Positions 1-8,013 are shown, counted from the stretch's first letter. The stretch: 17,256 nucleotides of DNA from DASWVC01 sp036401335 (GCA_036401335.1 DASWVC010000023.1:1-17256); one strand, 5' to 3'. A program made the numbers and translations. Notes: generated by a model not told the origin, from the sequence alone.

Positions 1-300
1 CTCGGCCACCAGCGCCTCGCAGAGCCGCTGCAGCCAGGCCTTGCTCTTGCGCAAGCGCTTGAATAAGGCCACGTCCGACAGGTGGGCCCACCCGGCCGCT
101 TGGGCCCGCACCGCCGTTTCCCGCAGCGAATGGCCCCCGCCCACGTGCAGCAACAGCGTGCGCAAGAGGGGCTCGGCCGACTTGTCCTGCCGCAACCCCT
201 TCAACGCCCCGCTCTGGCGGGCCAGGTCTTGCCAATCGGCCGGAAACAACGACTTCAACACCTCCCAATCCTCCTCCACCACCACCTTTCGGGCATGCAT
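1..300 (-). mobile_element. IS4-type transposase, N-terminal fragment (cut by window edge)
   Basis: Reading the minus strand from an ATG at 298-300 gives 100 open codons to the window edge. The protein starts MHARKVVVEEDW and contains SLRETAVRAQAAG and SDVALFKRLRKS. This is the N-terminal region typical of IS4-family DDE transposases, which would cut and paste the element. The catalytic DDE residues lie further on and are not in the window, so I cannot say whether the gene is intact. The 102 bases between its start and the kinase stop codon (301-402) should hold the IS terminal inverted repeat. With only one end visible I cannot place that repeat or a target duplication. The element lies just beyond the 3' end of the kinase gene and has not interrupted it. 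Confidence 0.78.
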
Positions 301-402
301 GCCCCCCAGCACAACCGATCGGCGAGGCGTTTGCAAGCAACAAGTTAACGCGTATGGGGAGACGCCCCCCCTCCGGGCACTCATGACCCTCCCGATTCGC
401 CA

Positions 403-3400
403 TCAATCATCATTCCAACGCCGTTTCAGCTCCCGTTTGGCGGCATCCTTCGCATCGTCAAGCTGATCCAGACGTTGCTTGACCACTTCTTTCTTGTACT
501 TCCACCGATCTTTGGTTTCCCCATTCGAGTGGTCTTCCTGGTAGTCGTAATAGTCCTTTTCCTGCTCCAGCGTTTGCTTGCGAGCTTCCCAATCTGCGTC
601 GAAACGGCGGTAGGCTTGTTTACGCGCCTGCTCAAAATCCTCGGCTGAACGGTAGACCGGTGTGCTCTCAGCCCGTGGTCTGGGCCGGGGCAAGGCTGTC
701 GGCCGGGGGCTCGCCTTGGGTAACGGCGTGGTCGCACCGCCTGCTTCCGCAGGCAGCACGGAAACGCCTTGCGCTGCCAAATCGGCAGGGTTCGCTTCGA
801 AGTTGAATGCAAGGTTAACGCGGGCACCACGACCGACGTCGGCCATGCGGGTCTGCTCCTTGGCGCCGTCTGCATGAACGGTTACCTGGTGGGAACCCGG
901 CGGTACGATCCCTTGCACCGGCACTTTGCCCATGTTGACGCCGCCAATGTTCACCTCGGCATTCGGACGGTCGCTCGAGACCACGAGAATGCCGTAATCG
1001 TGTTTGAACTCCACCACGGTCGATCCCTCCGCACCAGGCTTCACGGACTGCGTCACGGGCGCAAGCGCACCAATCCGGGAGACAAGTTCTGCCCCTTCCG
1101 GTGGAAGGTTTACCGCCAGCGGCGTTTTGCCCAGTTCACGCTCCGCCATATAAATGGTCGCGCCGGAAGGGTCACTTCTGAGCAGGACGTTGGTCGCTCG
1201 AAAGTTCCGCTGAACGGTGATGTCGTTGCCCGGCGCAACTTCCAATTCTTGCGTGTAATCCTGGAAACCGGTCTGGTGCAACCGCACGGAATAATGGCCC
1301 GTTGGCAGACCGTCGAGCGTCGCCGGCGTCATGCCGGTGGTTGTTTTCTGGTCGGCATCGACGAGTTCGAAAGTCGCGCCGGAAGGGTCAGACTGGATGG
1401 TGACGTGGCCAATCTCATGGGCAAGGGCGACCACGCCGACGTTATTGAGCACGCCGTCATTCACCTGCACCTCCAGTGGCCGGGGCTGGTAGCCTGGCAG
1501 GCTGAGCTGCAAGGTTTGTTTCCCGCTCGGGATCACCGCAGCGGTCAAAGGGGTCCTGCCGATCTCCGCTCCGTTGAGCCGCACGATGGCGCCCTCCGGC
1601 TTGGTATCAAGCGTCACCTTGCCTTCGTGAGCAACCATGGCAGGCTCAGCGGGTTTGGGCTGCTTCCAGTTGGTAACCACCAAGGCACCGATTGCTGCGG
1701 CCAGGAGCAGCGCGATCGCGCCAATGACAAATTGCAGCAACCGCCCCGTTGCGGGCGAGCTCGGCGTGGCCGTGTCGTCAAGGTTAACGGGCACCGCGGC
1801 CGTGTCTCCGGGCGGAAACCGCGCAGGCCCCACTGGTGCCGCCGCGGCCCCTGCTGCCGTCGCCACCGGACCCGGCTTTACCGGCGCAATCCGGGCCGGC
1901 AACTTGGCGCCCCGCTGCGCGTCGGCCAGATCGGAGAGAAAATCGAGGGCCGAAGCAAATTTACCTGAATCGGTCAGTCCCTGTCGAAGCACGTTATTAC
2001 CCAGCTCAGCAAGGGCCGATAACGGCGTGAACCGCAGGCCACCGGCCGTTCCGGAAGAGGGGCTGTGGACTCCGCCAAGTAGTTCGTACGTCAGCCGGGC
2101 CAGTTGCTGCACCGGACGCGGGGCGATTTCTGCGGTCGACAGGTCAACAAGGGTTTGGGCCGATTCGGCGGAACCCGGTTCGTTCAGAGCAATAAGGCTG
2201 ATCGGGTCAAGCCTTACCGTGTACGGAGGCCAGGTGGTCACGTTCTGCCGGAGCAACGCAGAAACCGCTTCACCCGCCAAAGAGGTAGGCTCAACCAAAA
2301 TGGACCGGAGTTGAATGGCCTGAAAGGAAAGTTGGCGGTCAGCCAGGAAGTCCAGCAGCTTGGCCATTGGGCGCATGAGGCAATCCGTTTCCTCCCAGGC
2401 CACCTCACGGCGGACCCGCAGCAGTTCCTGCAGAGTAAAACCATCAACCCACTCGGAGGCAATCATCGCGCCGGAGTCATGCTGCTCCAGGCCATGCACC
2501 TGCAGCACATTGGGGTGGTGAATGCCCTTAACGCGCTGCACTTCCTGGCGAATAAATTCAAGCTTCGCCGGGTCCTGCTGGATCAGGGCGGAAAGGGGGC
2601 GCAACGCGACCAGTTTTTGAGTCTGAAGGTCTCGCGCCCGAAACAGTGTTCGGTCGGTCGGAGCGTGCCCAAGCAGCTCGTACCGCCCCCGGATGATTTG
2701 CCCGGTGCCAAAACCGATGGAACTATCGCTCGCAAAGGCCGTTGGCCGCGCCGCATCCAACACCAGGGTGGGGCTCAGGCCGCGCAATTCAGCCACCAGG
2801 TCGTCAAGCTGCTGTTTCAACTCAGCCGGCGTTTGAATGCGGTCTTCCGGGCGTTTGGTCAACATCCTGGTCAGAAGTTCGGCCACCCGTGGGGGCAACG
2901 CCGCCAACACCGATTCCGGCAGCGCCTGACCGAGCTGCTGGTGGATGACGCTCGCCAGCGAACCGTGGAACGGAGGTTTCCCGGTCAACATGTACCAGAG
3001 GGAGGCGCCCAGAGAATAAATGTCTGAGCGCACATCAATCTCGCGTTCTTCCAACTGTTCCGGACTTGCAAAATGCGGGGTGCCGACGAACCCGCCCATC
3101 GTCACAGTGACCGATTGATCAACCGCTGAGGCCAGCGACTTGGCCAAGCCGAAATCGATCACCTTGACCAGGAGGTGATCCTCGTCGTCATCCCGCACCA
3201 ACATGATGTTGGCCGGTTTGATGTCGCGGTGAACCAGGCGCTGCCGGTCGGCCGCGATCAAGGCTCGGGCCACCTGACGCGTAATGCGCAAGGCGACGTC
3301 AACCCGGAGGCTGCCTTCCCGCTGGACCCGGCGTTCCAAGGTCTCGCCGTCAACAAACTCCATGGCATAGAAAAACGTGCCGCCCGCGTCGCCAAGATGG

Positions 3401-3642
3401 AAAACGGTGGCGACGTTCGGGTGGCGCAGCTGCGCCGCGGCGCGTGCCTCGCGCAGAAAGCGCTGCCGGGCGGTTTCGCTGTTGAGGTACTGCGCACTGA
3501 TGACCTTCAGTGCCACTTCGCTCCGGAGGCTGGTGTCAAAAGCCTTGTAGGTGACCCCCATGGCCCCGCGCCCGAGCTCCCAAAGGCGCCCGTCCGGGTG
3601 CTTCAACACTTGATAATGCTGGAAACGGTCAGGCTCGGCCAT
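403..3642 (-). CDS. Membrane Ser/Thr protein kinase with tandem pseudokinase and PEGA repeats
   Basis: This 1079-residue Hanks-type kinase probably phosphorylates Ser/Thr on unknown partners at the inner membrane. Domain 1 (about 15-285) is complete: glycine loop GRGAMG (24-29), Lys46 in VALK, HRDIKPAN with Asp140, Lys142 and Asn145, DFG at 163-165, and GTPHFASPEQ at 187-196. Domain 2 (about 318-575) follows the same fold pattern but is degenerate: VALR replaces VALK (Arg348), the HRD site reads FQA (440-442), and DPI stands where DFG should be. A Pro/Ala linker and one transmembrane segment (about 636-657) follow, then four PEGA-type repeats (about 674-743, 745-812, 816-880, 883-948), a Pro-rich stretch, and a charged, probably helical tail (about 1000-1079). 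The PEGA part is predicted to be periplasmic. The gene starts 27 bp after the lipoprotein stop, with AAAGGG upstream of its ATG. It is probably last in the mntR-led operon. The kinase call is certain; the pseudokinase call is by motif comparison only. Confidence 0.93.
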   Translation of the reverse strand: MAEPDRFQHYQVLKHPDGRLWELGRGAMGVTYKAFDTSLRSEVALKVISAQYLNSETARQRFLREARAAAQLRHPNVATVFHLGDAGGTFFYAMEFVDGETLERRVQREGSLRVDVALRITRQVARALIAADRQRLVHRDIKPANIMLVRDDDEDHLLVKVIDFGLAKSLASAVDQSVTVTMGGFVGTPHFASPEQLEEREIDVRSDIYSLGASLWYMLTGKPPFHGSLASVIHQQLGQALPESVLAALPPRVAELLTRMLTKRPEDRIQTPAELKQQLDDLVAELRGLSPTLVLDAARPTAFASDSSIGFGTGQIIRGRYELLGHAPTDRTLFRARDLQTQKLVALRPLSALIQQDPAKLEFIRQEVQRVKGIHHPNVLQVHGLEQHDSGAMIASEWVDGFTLQELLRVRREVAWEETDCLMRPMAKLLDFLADRQLSFQAIQLRSILVEPTSLAGEAVSALLRQNVTTWPPYTVRLDPISLIALNEPGSAESAQTLVDLSTAEIAPRPVQQLARLTYELLGGVHSPSSGTAGGLRFTPLSALAELGNNVLRQGLTDSGKFASALDFLSDLADAQRGAKLPARIAPVKPGPVATAAGAAAAPVGPARFPPGDTAAVPVNLDDTATPSSPATGRLLQFVIGAIALLLAAAIGALVVTNWKQPKPAEPAMVAHEGKVTLDTKPEGAIVRLNGAEIGRTPLTAAVIPSGKQTLQLSLPGYQPRPLEVQVNDGVLNNVGVVALAHEIGHVTIQSDPSGATFELVDADQKTTTGMTPATLDGLPTGHYSVRLHQTGFQDYTQELEVAPGNDITVQRNFRATNVLLRSDPSGATIYMAERELGKTPLAVNLPPEGAELVSRIGALAPVTQSVKPGAEGSTVVEFKHDYGILVVSSDRPNAEVNIGGVNMGKVPVQGIVPPGSHQVTVHADGAKEQTRMADVGRGARVNLAFNFEANPADLAAQGVSVLPAEAGGATTPLPKASPRPTALPRPRPRAESTPVYRSAEDFEQARKQAYRRFDADWEARKQTLEQEKDYYDYQEDHSNGETKDRWKYKKEVVKQRLDQLDDAKDAAKRELKRRWNDD

Positions 3643-3669
3643 AACGCAGAGCCCTTTAAATTGGCCTTC

Positions 3670-4137
3670 CTATTCGGGTTTGTCGATCACCAAACGATTC
3701 GGGTCAGCGGCCCGTTCGTCACGGAAGATCGGCAAGGGTGCCGCAGTAATCTGCTGATAATGAGTCAGGACAAACTCCGGGTAGAATCGGTTGGAAGCCG
3801 GCTCATAAACGTTATCGCCCGAAAAGTAGCCCTCGAGCCGGTATTCATAATTGTTGTCGTACCCGATCGCATTCGCTTCCCGGTCCGGCGCATGCAGCTT
3901 TTGTTCGTTCAGCATGACCAATTGAGCCGAGGACCAGGGTTCACGCGGCTTCCGGACGTAACCCCAAAAAAAATAGGAACGCCGGTAAAACCGCCGGCCG
4001 ACAAAATAGTTACCGGCCGGTTCACGCGCGATCGCCCCGGCCATGGCCGCTCTCGAGGCGTCCAGGGCGCTGGGCGTGGTGCAAGCAGTCACGAAGAAGG
4101 TTCCCAGACAACCCACAAGGACCAGGGTTCTCATCAT
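3670..4137 (-). CDS. Small orphan lipoprotein
   Basis: The protein has about 155 residues. I place the start at one of two adjacent ATGs (4135-4137 or 4132-4134), because from there it opens with a lipoprotein signal: MRTLVLVGCLGTFFVTAC, lipobox VTAC, then CTTPSALD. A longer reading frame from 4194 would add a charged, non-signal leader and run into the upstream gene. The mature part is rich in Tyr, Arg and Phe (NYFVGRRFYRRSYFFWGY), and I recognise no domain. It probably sits on the periplasmic face of a membrane. It starts 4 bp after the DUF4380 stop and ends 27 bp before the kinase, so it is very likely cotranscribed with both. The adjacent kinase has a periplasmic PEGA region, so the two may work together, but that is inference. 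Confidence 0.75.
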   Translation of the reverse strand: MMRTLVLVGCLGTFFVTACTTPSALDASRAAMAGAIAREPAGNYFVGRRFYRRSYFFWGYVRKPREPWSSAQLVMLNEQKLHAPDREANAIGYDNNYEYRLEGYFSGDNVYEPASNRFYPEFVLTHYQQITAAPLPIFRDERAADPNRLVIDKPE

Positions 4138-4141
4138 ACCG

Positions 4142-5068
4142 TCAGAACAATTGCTGCGCGTAATCCTCCAGCGTGGCCAGAAACGCGTCTTCATCCTGTG
4201 GATCCGGCAGGTTCACATCGGCAAACAATGCCCACCTCTCCGTGTGCTGCAGCGAGGCGCCTGGTTCCAACGTGCGGTAGGGCCCGATGCTTTCAAGCTC
4301 CAGAAAATCCCAGTTGGTAAAGGTTTCGAAATTCGAGCCTTCGTCCGGGTATTCCTCACCTGCCAGAAAAGGAATGGTTTTCAAGAACAGATCATCGCCC
4401 AGAACGTACCCCACCCACCGCTCACGGTGCTGCAACCCCAGCTTGAACGGCTTGCGATTGGTCTGGTAAAGGCGCAGCAGCCGCGGACTTACCCGGAAGC
4501 GTTCGTCGGGCAGGTCCGTAAACGGCCAGAGCACCCACCTGCGGTTCGGCACGAAATCCTGGGGATGGGTGCCGAGAGCCGGTTGCGGAATTACGGCAAA
4601 CCCACCGGCCGCCATCACCGAAAGCCCCCATGCCGAGCCGGACAGCGGTGCCGGGCCATCGTTTTGCAGGGTGTGTTCAACCGTTACCGTCGGCCCGCTC
4701 TGGGACACATGGACGCACACCTCACGACGCAGGCGGTGCGGCGCAGCGGCGACATGAGCAACGCTTACACTGAACTCATCAACGACCTTGTGGTCAATAC
4801 GGTCGTTGTCGATCACATAAGTGAGGCTGTGCTCCGTGCCGTAGTCTTCCGGTGCCCGCCAGAGCCGGTGCCCACCGCGCAGCTTGAACACGCTTTCACC
4901 CGTCCCCCCGGCCTCGTCCAACCTCACTTTGAAAACGTTTTGCCCGCCCGCCCGCCGGAAAGACATAATGCGCGGGCCGACGTCCAGCGTCAGGATCAAC
5001 TCGACCGTGTCATTGCTCACGCAAAGGTTGTTGGGCCAACCTGCAAACGCGACGGGTTCAACTGCCAT
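4142..5068 (-). CDS. DUF4380-type, aldose-epimerase-like protein
   Basis: This 308-residue protein has no signal peptide and is mostly beta-strand in character. The motif GGHRLWRAPED (65-75), the opening with repeated TVELILTLDVGPRIMSF (21-37), and a C-terminal section that handles size and scale (YVLGDDLFLKTIPF) resemble the DUF4380 family. That family is thought to share the galactose-mutarotase beta-sandwich fold. Such proteins bind sugars, but catalysis is unproven for the family and I cannot assign a substrate. The start ATG (5066-5068) overlaps the end of mntR by 11 bp, which supports translational coupling and a shared transcript. A mutarotase-like gene under a manganese repressor is not a pairing I recognise. 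Confidence 0.7.
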   Translation of the reverse strand: MAVEPVAFAGWPNNLCVSNDTVELILTLDVGPRIMSFRRAGGQNVFKVRLDEAGGTGESVFKLRGGHRLWRAPEDYGTEHSLTYVIDNDRIDHKVVDEFSVSVAHVAAAPHRLRREVCVHVSQSGPTVTVEHTLQNDGPAPLSGSAWGLSVMAAGGFAVIPQPALGTHPQDFVPNRRWVLWPFTDLPDERFRVSPRLLRLYQTNRKPFKLGLQHRERWVGYVLGDDLFLKTIPFLAGEEYPDEGSNFETFTNWDFLELESIGPYRTLEPGASLQHTERWALFADVNLPDPQDEDAFLATLEDYAQQLF

Positions 5069-5495
5069 GGGCGTGAGAGCGGATCCGGCTCACCAGGTTC
5101 GGCTCAGTTTTGAGTTCCTCGACGAGTGCTTCGATGGCGCGAAGGGTCTGAGGGCTGATGTGGTGCTCCATCCCCTCGACATCACCGTAGATCGACGACT
5201 CGTCAACGCCCAGCATGCGAAGAAAATTCGTGAGCAATTTGTGCCGACGCATGATGTTGCGCGCCAACTGCTCTCCCGCCAAGGTCAGCACCAGCCCACG
5301 GTATTTTTCGTATTTAAGCAAGCCTTCGGCATCCAGACGCTGCACCATGTTGGTCACGCTCGCCTGAGAAATCTTTAGCCCCTGCGCAATGTCCGCCGCC
5401 CGGGCGTACCCCTTGGTGTTGATCAGATCCAGGATCTGCTCAAGGTAATCCTCCACCGCAGGCGAGCGGATGGGCACAGCCGGCTTGGTTGGCAT
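5058..5495 (-). CDS. mntR: Manganese-responsive transcriptional repressor MntR (DtxR family)
   Basis: This 145-residue cytoplasmic DNA-binding regulator would respond to Mn(II) and normally represses manganese import. The winged helix is visible at about 12-72 (EDYLEQILDLI, GYARAADIAQGL, SVTNMVQRLD, YEKYRGLVLT), and the dimerisation/metal part carries GDVEGMEHHIS. Compared with Bacillus subtilis MntR as I remember it, the metal ligands are all kept at a constant offset of 8: Asp16, Glu19, His85, Glu107, Glu110 and His111. I chose the ATG at 5493-5495 (MPTKPAV). The frame stays open to a TTG at 5537, but that would place the start inside the repeat array. No mntH or mntABCD transporter gene lies in the window, so its targets may be elsewhere or may include the operon it leads. 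No good Shine-Dalgarno precedes the ATG. Confidence 0.9.
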   Translation of the reverse strand: MPTKPAVPIRSPAVEDYLEQILDLINTKGYARAADIAQGLKISQASVTNMVQRLDAEGLLKYEKYRGLVLTLAGEQLARNIMRRHKLLTNFLRMLGVDESSIYGDVEGMEHHISPQTLRAIEALVEELKTEPNLVSRIRSHAHGS

Positions 5496-5521
5496 ACGGA
5501 GTGAATATGACGAAAACGCTG

Positions 5522-5650
5522 AAAAAATGAACAACAATGAACATCAGCGAACGTCAATGAACATCAATTCCCAGGTGTAGCATGGGGCTAGGTCAATGCC
5601 GTAGCAGATCAACGCCGCTGAACTGTTCATCGCTGTTCATGGCTGTTCAT
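5522..5650. repeat. 10-bp-period array of TGAAC half-sites in two opposed clusters
   Basis: In plus-strand orientation the core ATGAACATCA recurs at 5527, 5537, 5547 (degenerate: GCGAACGTCA) and 5557. In the opposite orientation TGTTCAT occurs at 5624, 5634 and 5644. Spacing within each cluster is exactly 10 bp, about one helical turn. A perfect palindrome, TGAACTGTTCA, lies at 5619-5629. Read on the minus strand, 5625-5640 can pair with 5527-5542 over 16 positions (two are G-U), with an 82-nt loop, followed by six U residues (5522-5527). The array covers the stop codon of the second ketosynthase gene and ends 27 bp before mntR. It could be an operator with several binding sites, a terminator or attenuator, or both. 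The repeats are seen directly; their function is not. Confidence 0.7.
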
Positions 5651-6773
5651 GGCTTAACAGCATCGCCCCGACCTGCTGGTTGAATCCCACCGCCGTGACC
5701 AGCACGTTCGCCAGCGTCAGTTCCCGGGACTGGCGATTGACGGAGGGGCACCGCGAACCCGCCGCCAGGGTGCCGGGCAGGGCCTGCTGACGCAAGGCTC
5801 GGACGGCCAGGACCGCTTGGAGCACCGCCGCAGCCCCAAGCGCCTCCCCCAATGCCGGTTTGTACGCATACACCGGAGTGGTCAGGTCCAGTTCCAAGAA
5901 GGCTTCCCGCTCGGCCCCATCAACGAACGTGCCGTTTGCGCTGGCGATCACGGCGTCGGGACGCACTCCTGCGAGCACCTCCCGCAGGACGCCCGGCGTC
6001 ACCGCCACAGCGTCAGCCTGGGAGAAAAAACTTTGCCCCGGGTGCGACCGGATGAGCCGCGGCCCTTCGCCTTCACGGGCCAGCAGCATCGCCGCGGCAC
6101 CCTCCCCGAAGACCGTTCCGGTCCGTTTGCCGTAAACTTCACAGTGCCCATCCCGGCTGATCAGGCGCCACGCCCCGAATGCGTCCGGGAGCAACCAATC
6201 AACCTCTTCGGTACCAACCACCAGGACGTAATCGGTCTCCGCTTCGGTCTGCAGAATCTCTCCGGCAAAATGGAGGGCCGCCATTCCCACGGCCGAGTCG
6301 CCGACCAGCGTGTAACTTTGCCCGTCAACCCCCAGTAAAGCAGCCAGGTGACTGGCCGGCGCGTTAAAAACCGTTTCCGGAAACAGTAAAGGGCTGGCGG
6401 CCTGCGCGCCTTCCGCCACAACCCCATGGTAAAAGCGCCGCGTGTATTGGACGCCGCCGGACGACACCCCGTAAACCACCGCGCACCGTGCGCTGAACTC
6501 CGGCGTTATTTCCACCCCGGCATCGTTCAGTGCGTCAAACGCTGCCACGGCTCCCAATAACGAAAGGTTCCCGGACCGTCGCAAGCGGGGCTGACGCGTT
6601 ACACTGCGCACAAACTTCTCCGGCACCGCACAATAATTGTACGTGCGCGACCGAAGGGGTTGCGGCACAGGAGCGCGCGGCGCGGCATAACCTTCAAGAA
6701 GGAGGCGCCAGGTCTCCGCGGCGGTTGCTCCTGCGGGGGTCACTGCACCCGTCCCCAAAACGACGGCGCTCAT
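5637..6773 (-). CDS. Inactive ketosynthase partner (chain-length-factor-like)
   Basis: This 378-residue thiolase-fold protein of the beta-ketoacyl-ACP synthase family has lost the catalytic triad. Aligned by eye with its neighbour, the nucleophile Cys is Asp159 (VGDSAVGM), the first His is Asn280 (ANGTFV), and the second His is Glu310 (KPALGEALG). The structural Lys305 and the Gly-rich segments FGEGAAAM and AVGFNQQVGA remain. In type II polyketide and aryl-polyene systems, such a subunit (KS-beta/CLF) pairs with an active ketosynthase and helps set chain length. Inference: it forms a heterodimer with the product of the upstream gene, whose stop it overlaps by four bases (ATGA, 6770-6773). It is slightly shorter than a typical FabF (about 410). 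Its last codons and stop lie in the repeat array. The open frame is long and clean, so it is not simply decaying. Confidence 0.85.
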   Translation of the reverse strand: MSAVVLGTGAVTPAGATAAETWRLLLEGYAAPRAPVPQPLRSRTYNYCAVPEKFVRSVTRQPRLRRSGNLSLLGAVAAFDALNDAGVEITPEFSARCAVVYGVSSGGVQYTRRFYHGVVAEGAQAASPLLFPETVFNAPASHLAALLGVDGQSYTLVGDSAVGMAALHFAGEILQTEAETDYVLVVGTEEVDWLLPDAFGAWRLISRDGHCEVYGKRTGTVFGEGAAAMLLAREGEGPRLIRSHPGQSFFSQADAVAVTPGVLREVLAGVRPDAVIASANGTFVDGAEREAFLELDLTTPVYAYKPALGEALGAAAVLQAVLAVRALRQQALPGTLAAGSRCPSVNRQSRELTLANVLVTAVGFNQQVGAMLLSHEQP

Positions 6774-7975
6774 AAACAGCGAAACAATAAGGAAGCGTTC
6801 ACCCCGCCAAACCCGATTGAGTTCGAGAGCGTGTACGCCACCCTGGCGGCCCGGGCTTCATTGGCCACCACCTCAAACGTCCAGCTTGGGTCAGGCGTAC
6901 GAAAATTGATGTTCGGCGGCAAGAACTGGTGCTGCAGGCTGAGTACGCAGGCCACCGCTTCAATCGCCCCGGCGCCCCCAAGGGCGTGCCCCATCATGGA
7001 TTTGGTTGAACTGACCGCCACCCGGGGCGGGAAAACCGCCGAAATCGCGGCCCCTTCCGTGGCGTCGTTGAAGACTGTGGCCGTTCCATGGCAGTTGATG
7101 TAGTCCACCGCCGCCGGCTCGATCCCGCCGGATAAAAGCGCCCGTTCCATGGCCAGGCACGTCCCCCTGCCCGATGGGTTCGGCTGCGTGAGGTGGAAGG
7201 TGTCGGTGGACACGCCGTAGCCGGCCACTTCGGCCAGGGGACGGACAGTGCGCCGGTCCAGGCTTTCGGCCGACTCAAGCACCAGCAAGGCGGCCCCTTC
7301 CCCAAGAACCAGGCCGGTTCGGTCCCGATCAAAAGGACGAATTTTTTCCGGGGTGGATGCCTGGAGGGAGTCAAACCCGACGAAAACGAGTTCCGCCAGC
7401 GGATCGTACCCCCCGCACACCACGCAGTCGTGCAACCCGTGCCGGATCTGGTGGAAAGCATGCCCGATGGCGTTCGAACCTGAAGAACACGCGTTGGTGA
7501 TCAACTGCGTTGGAACGCGCAGGCCCAATGCTTTCATGGCGTCGAGCACCGGTTTCTGGGGCGTGTAATTCGCCACGTACCGGGCAAAACCGTCGCGGGA
7601 ACCCGATTTGAGAAGGCCACGGTAATACGCTTCCCCATTGGACATGCCGCCACTGGAGGTGGCCACCACGAGCTTTTCGGGCTGAGCACCACCCGCCTGG
7701 TTCAAGGCCTCCCTCAAGGCACGGGTAACCATGCGCGCACTTCGGTGCAGGCGCACGTTCTTGCGAGACACCGGCAAGGCATCGCGCAGCCACTCGTCCG
7801 GTACCTGCCCGGCCGTTTTACAACGCGTCCGGGATACGTCAAACCCCGTGACCTCCCGCACTGCATCGCGGCCCGTGCGCAGAGCGTCCAGCATTTCCCG
7901 AGCGTCCGGGCCCAAGGGGCTGATCACCCCCATGCCGGTCACAAACACCCTTCGCTTACTCTTTACGGCGACCAT
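6770..7975 (-). CDS. Beta-ketoacyl-ACP synthase (FabF-like, active-site residues intact)
   Basis: This 401-residue condensing enzyme would extend an acyl-ACP chain by two carbons from malonyl-ACP in the cytoplasm. The motifs are complete: nucleophile Cys163 in NACSSGSN, His296 in CHGTAT, Lys325 and His330 in KSMMGHALGGAGA, and the C-terminal NSIGFGGVN. The start ATG is at 7973-7975 (MVAVKSKRRVFVTGMGVISP), which places the N-terminal beta strand as usual for FabF. It overlaps the inactive partner gene by ATGA. No ACP, malonyltransferase, ketoreductase or dehydratase gene lies nearby, so the product cannot be read from this locus. A housekeeping fabF would normally sit next to acpP; this one does not, so I prefer a specialised polyketide or unusual fatty acid role. 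Only 38 bp separate it from mqnE on the other strand. Confidence 0.92.
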   Translation of the reverse strand: MVAVKSKRRVFVTGMGVISPLGPDAREMLDALRTGRDAVREVTGFDVSRTRCKTAGQVPDEWLRDALPVSRKNVRLHRSARMVTRALREALNQAGGAQPEKLVVATSSGGMSNGEAYYRGLLKSGSRDGFARYVANYTPQKPVLDAMKALGLRVPTQLITNACSSGSNAIGHAFHQIRHGLHDCVVCGGYDPLAELVFVGFDSLQASTPEKIRPFDRDRTGLVLGEGAALLVLESAESLDRRTVRPLAEVAGYGVSTDTFHLTQPNPSGRGTCLAMERALLSGGIEPAAVDYINCHGTATVFNDATEGAAISAVFPPRVAVSSTKSMMGHALGGAGAIEAVACVLSLQHQFLPPNINFRTPDPSWTFEVVANEARAARVAYTLSNSIGFGGVNASLLFRCL

Positions 7976-8013
7976 GCGTTCCGATAACCTATACCCTTTC
8001 TCTTTTTTCCTTC

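Noticed and set aside
769..4320. Several long plus-strand open frames (up to about 400 codons) across the kinase and lipoprotein genes
   Set aside because: They lie antisense to a protein with complete kinase motifs, have Arg/Pro/His-rich composition typical of G+C-rich shadow frames, and show no family features.
5496..5537. Longer mntR from a TTG at 5537
   Set aside because: It would begin inside the repeat array, adds a Phe/Ser-rich leader not found in MntR, and the ATG at 5495 gives the usual family length.
5522..5650. CRISPR-like array
   Set aside because: The unit is 10 bp with no unique spacers, and no cas genes are present.
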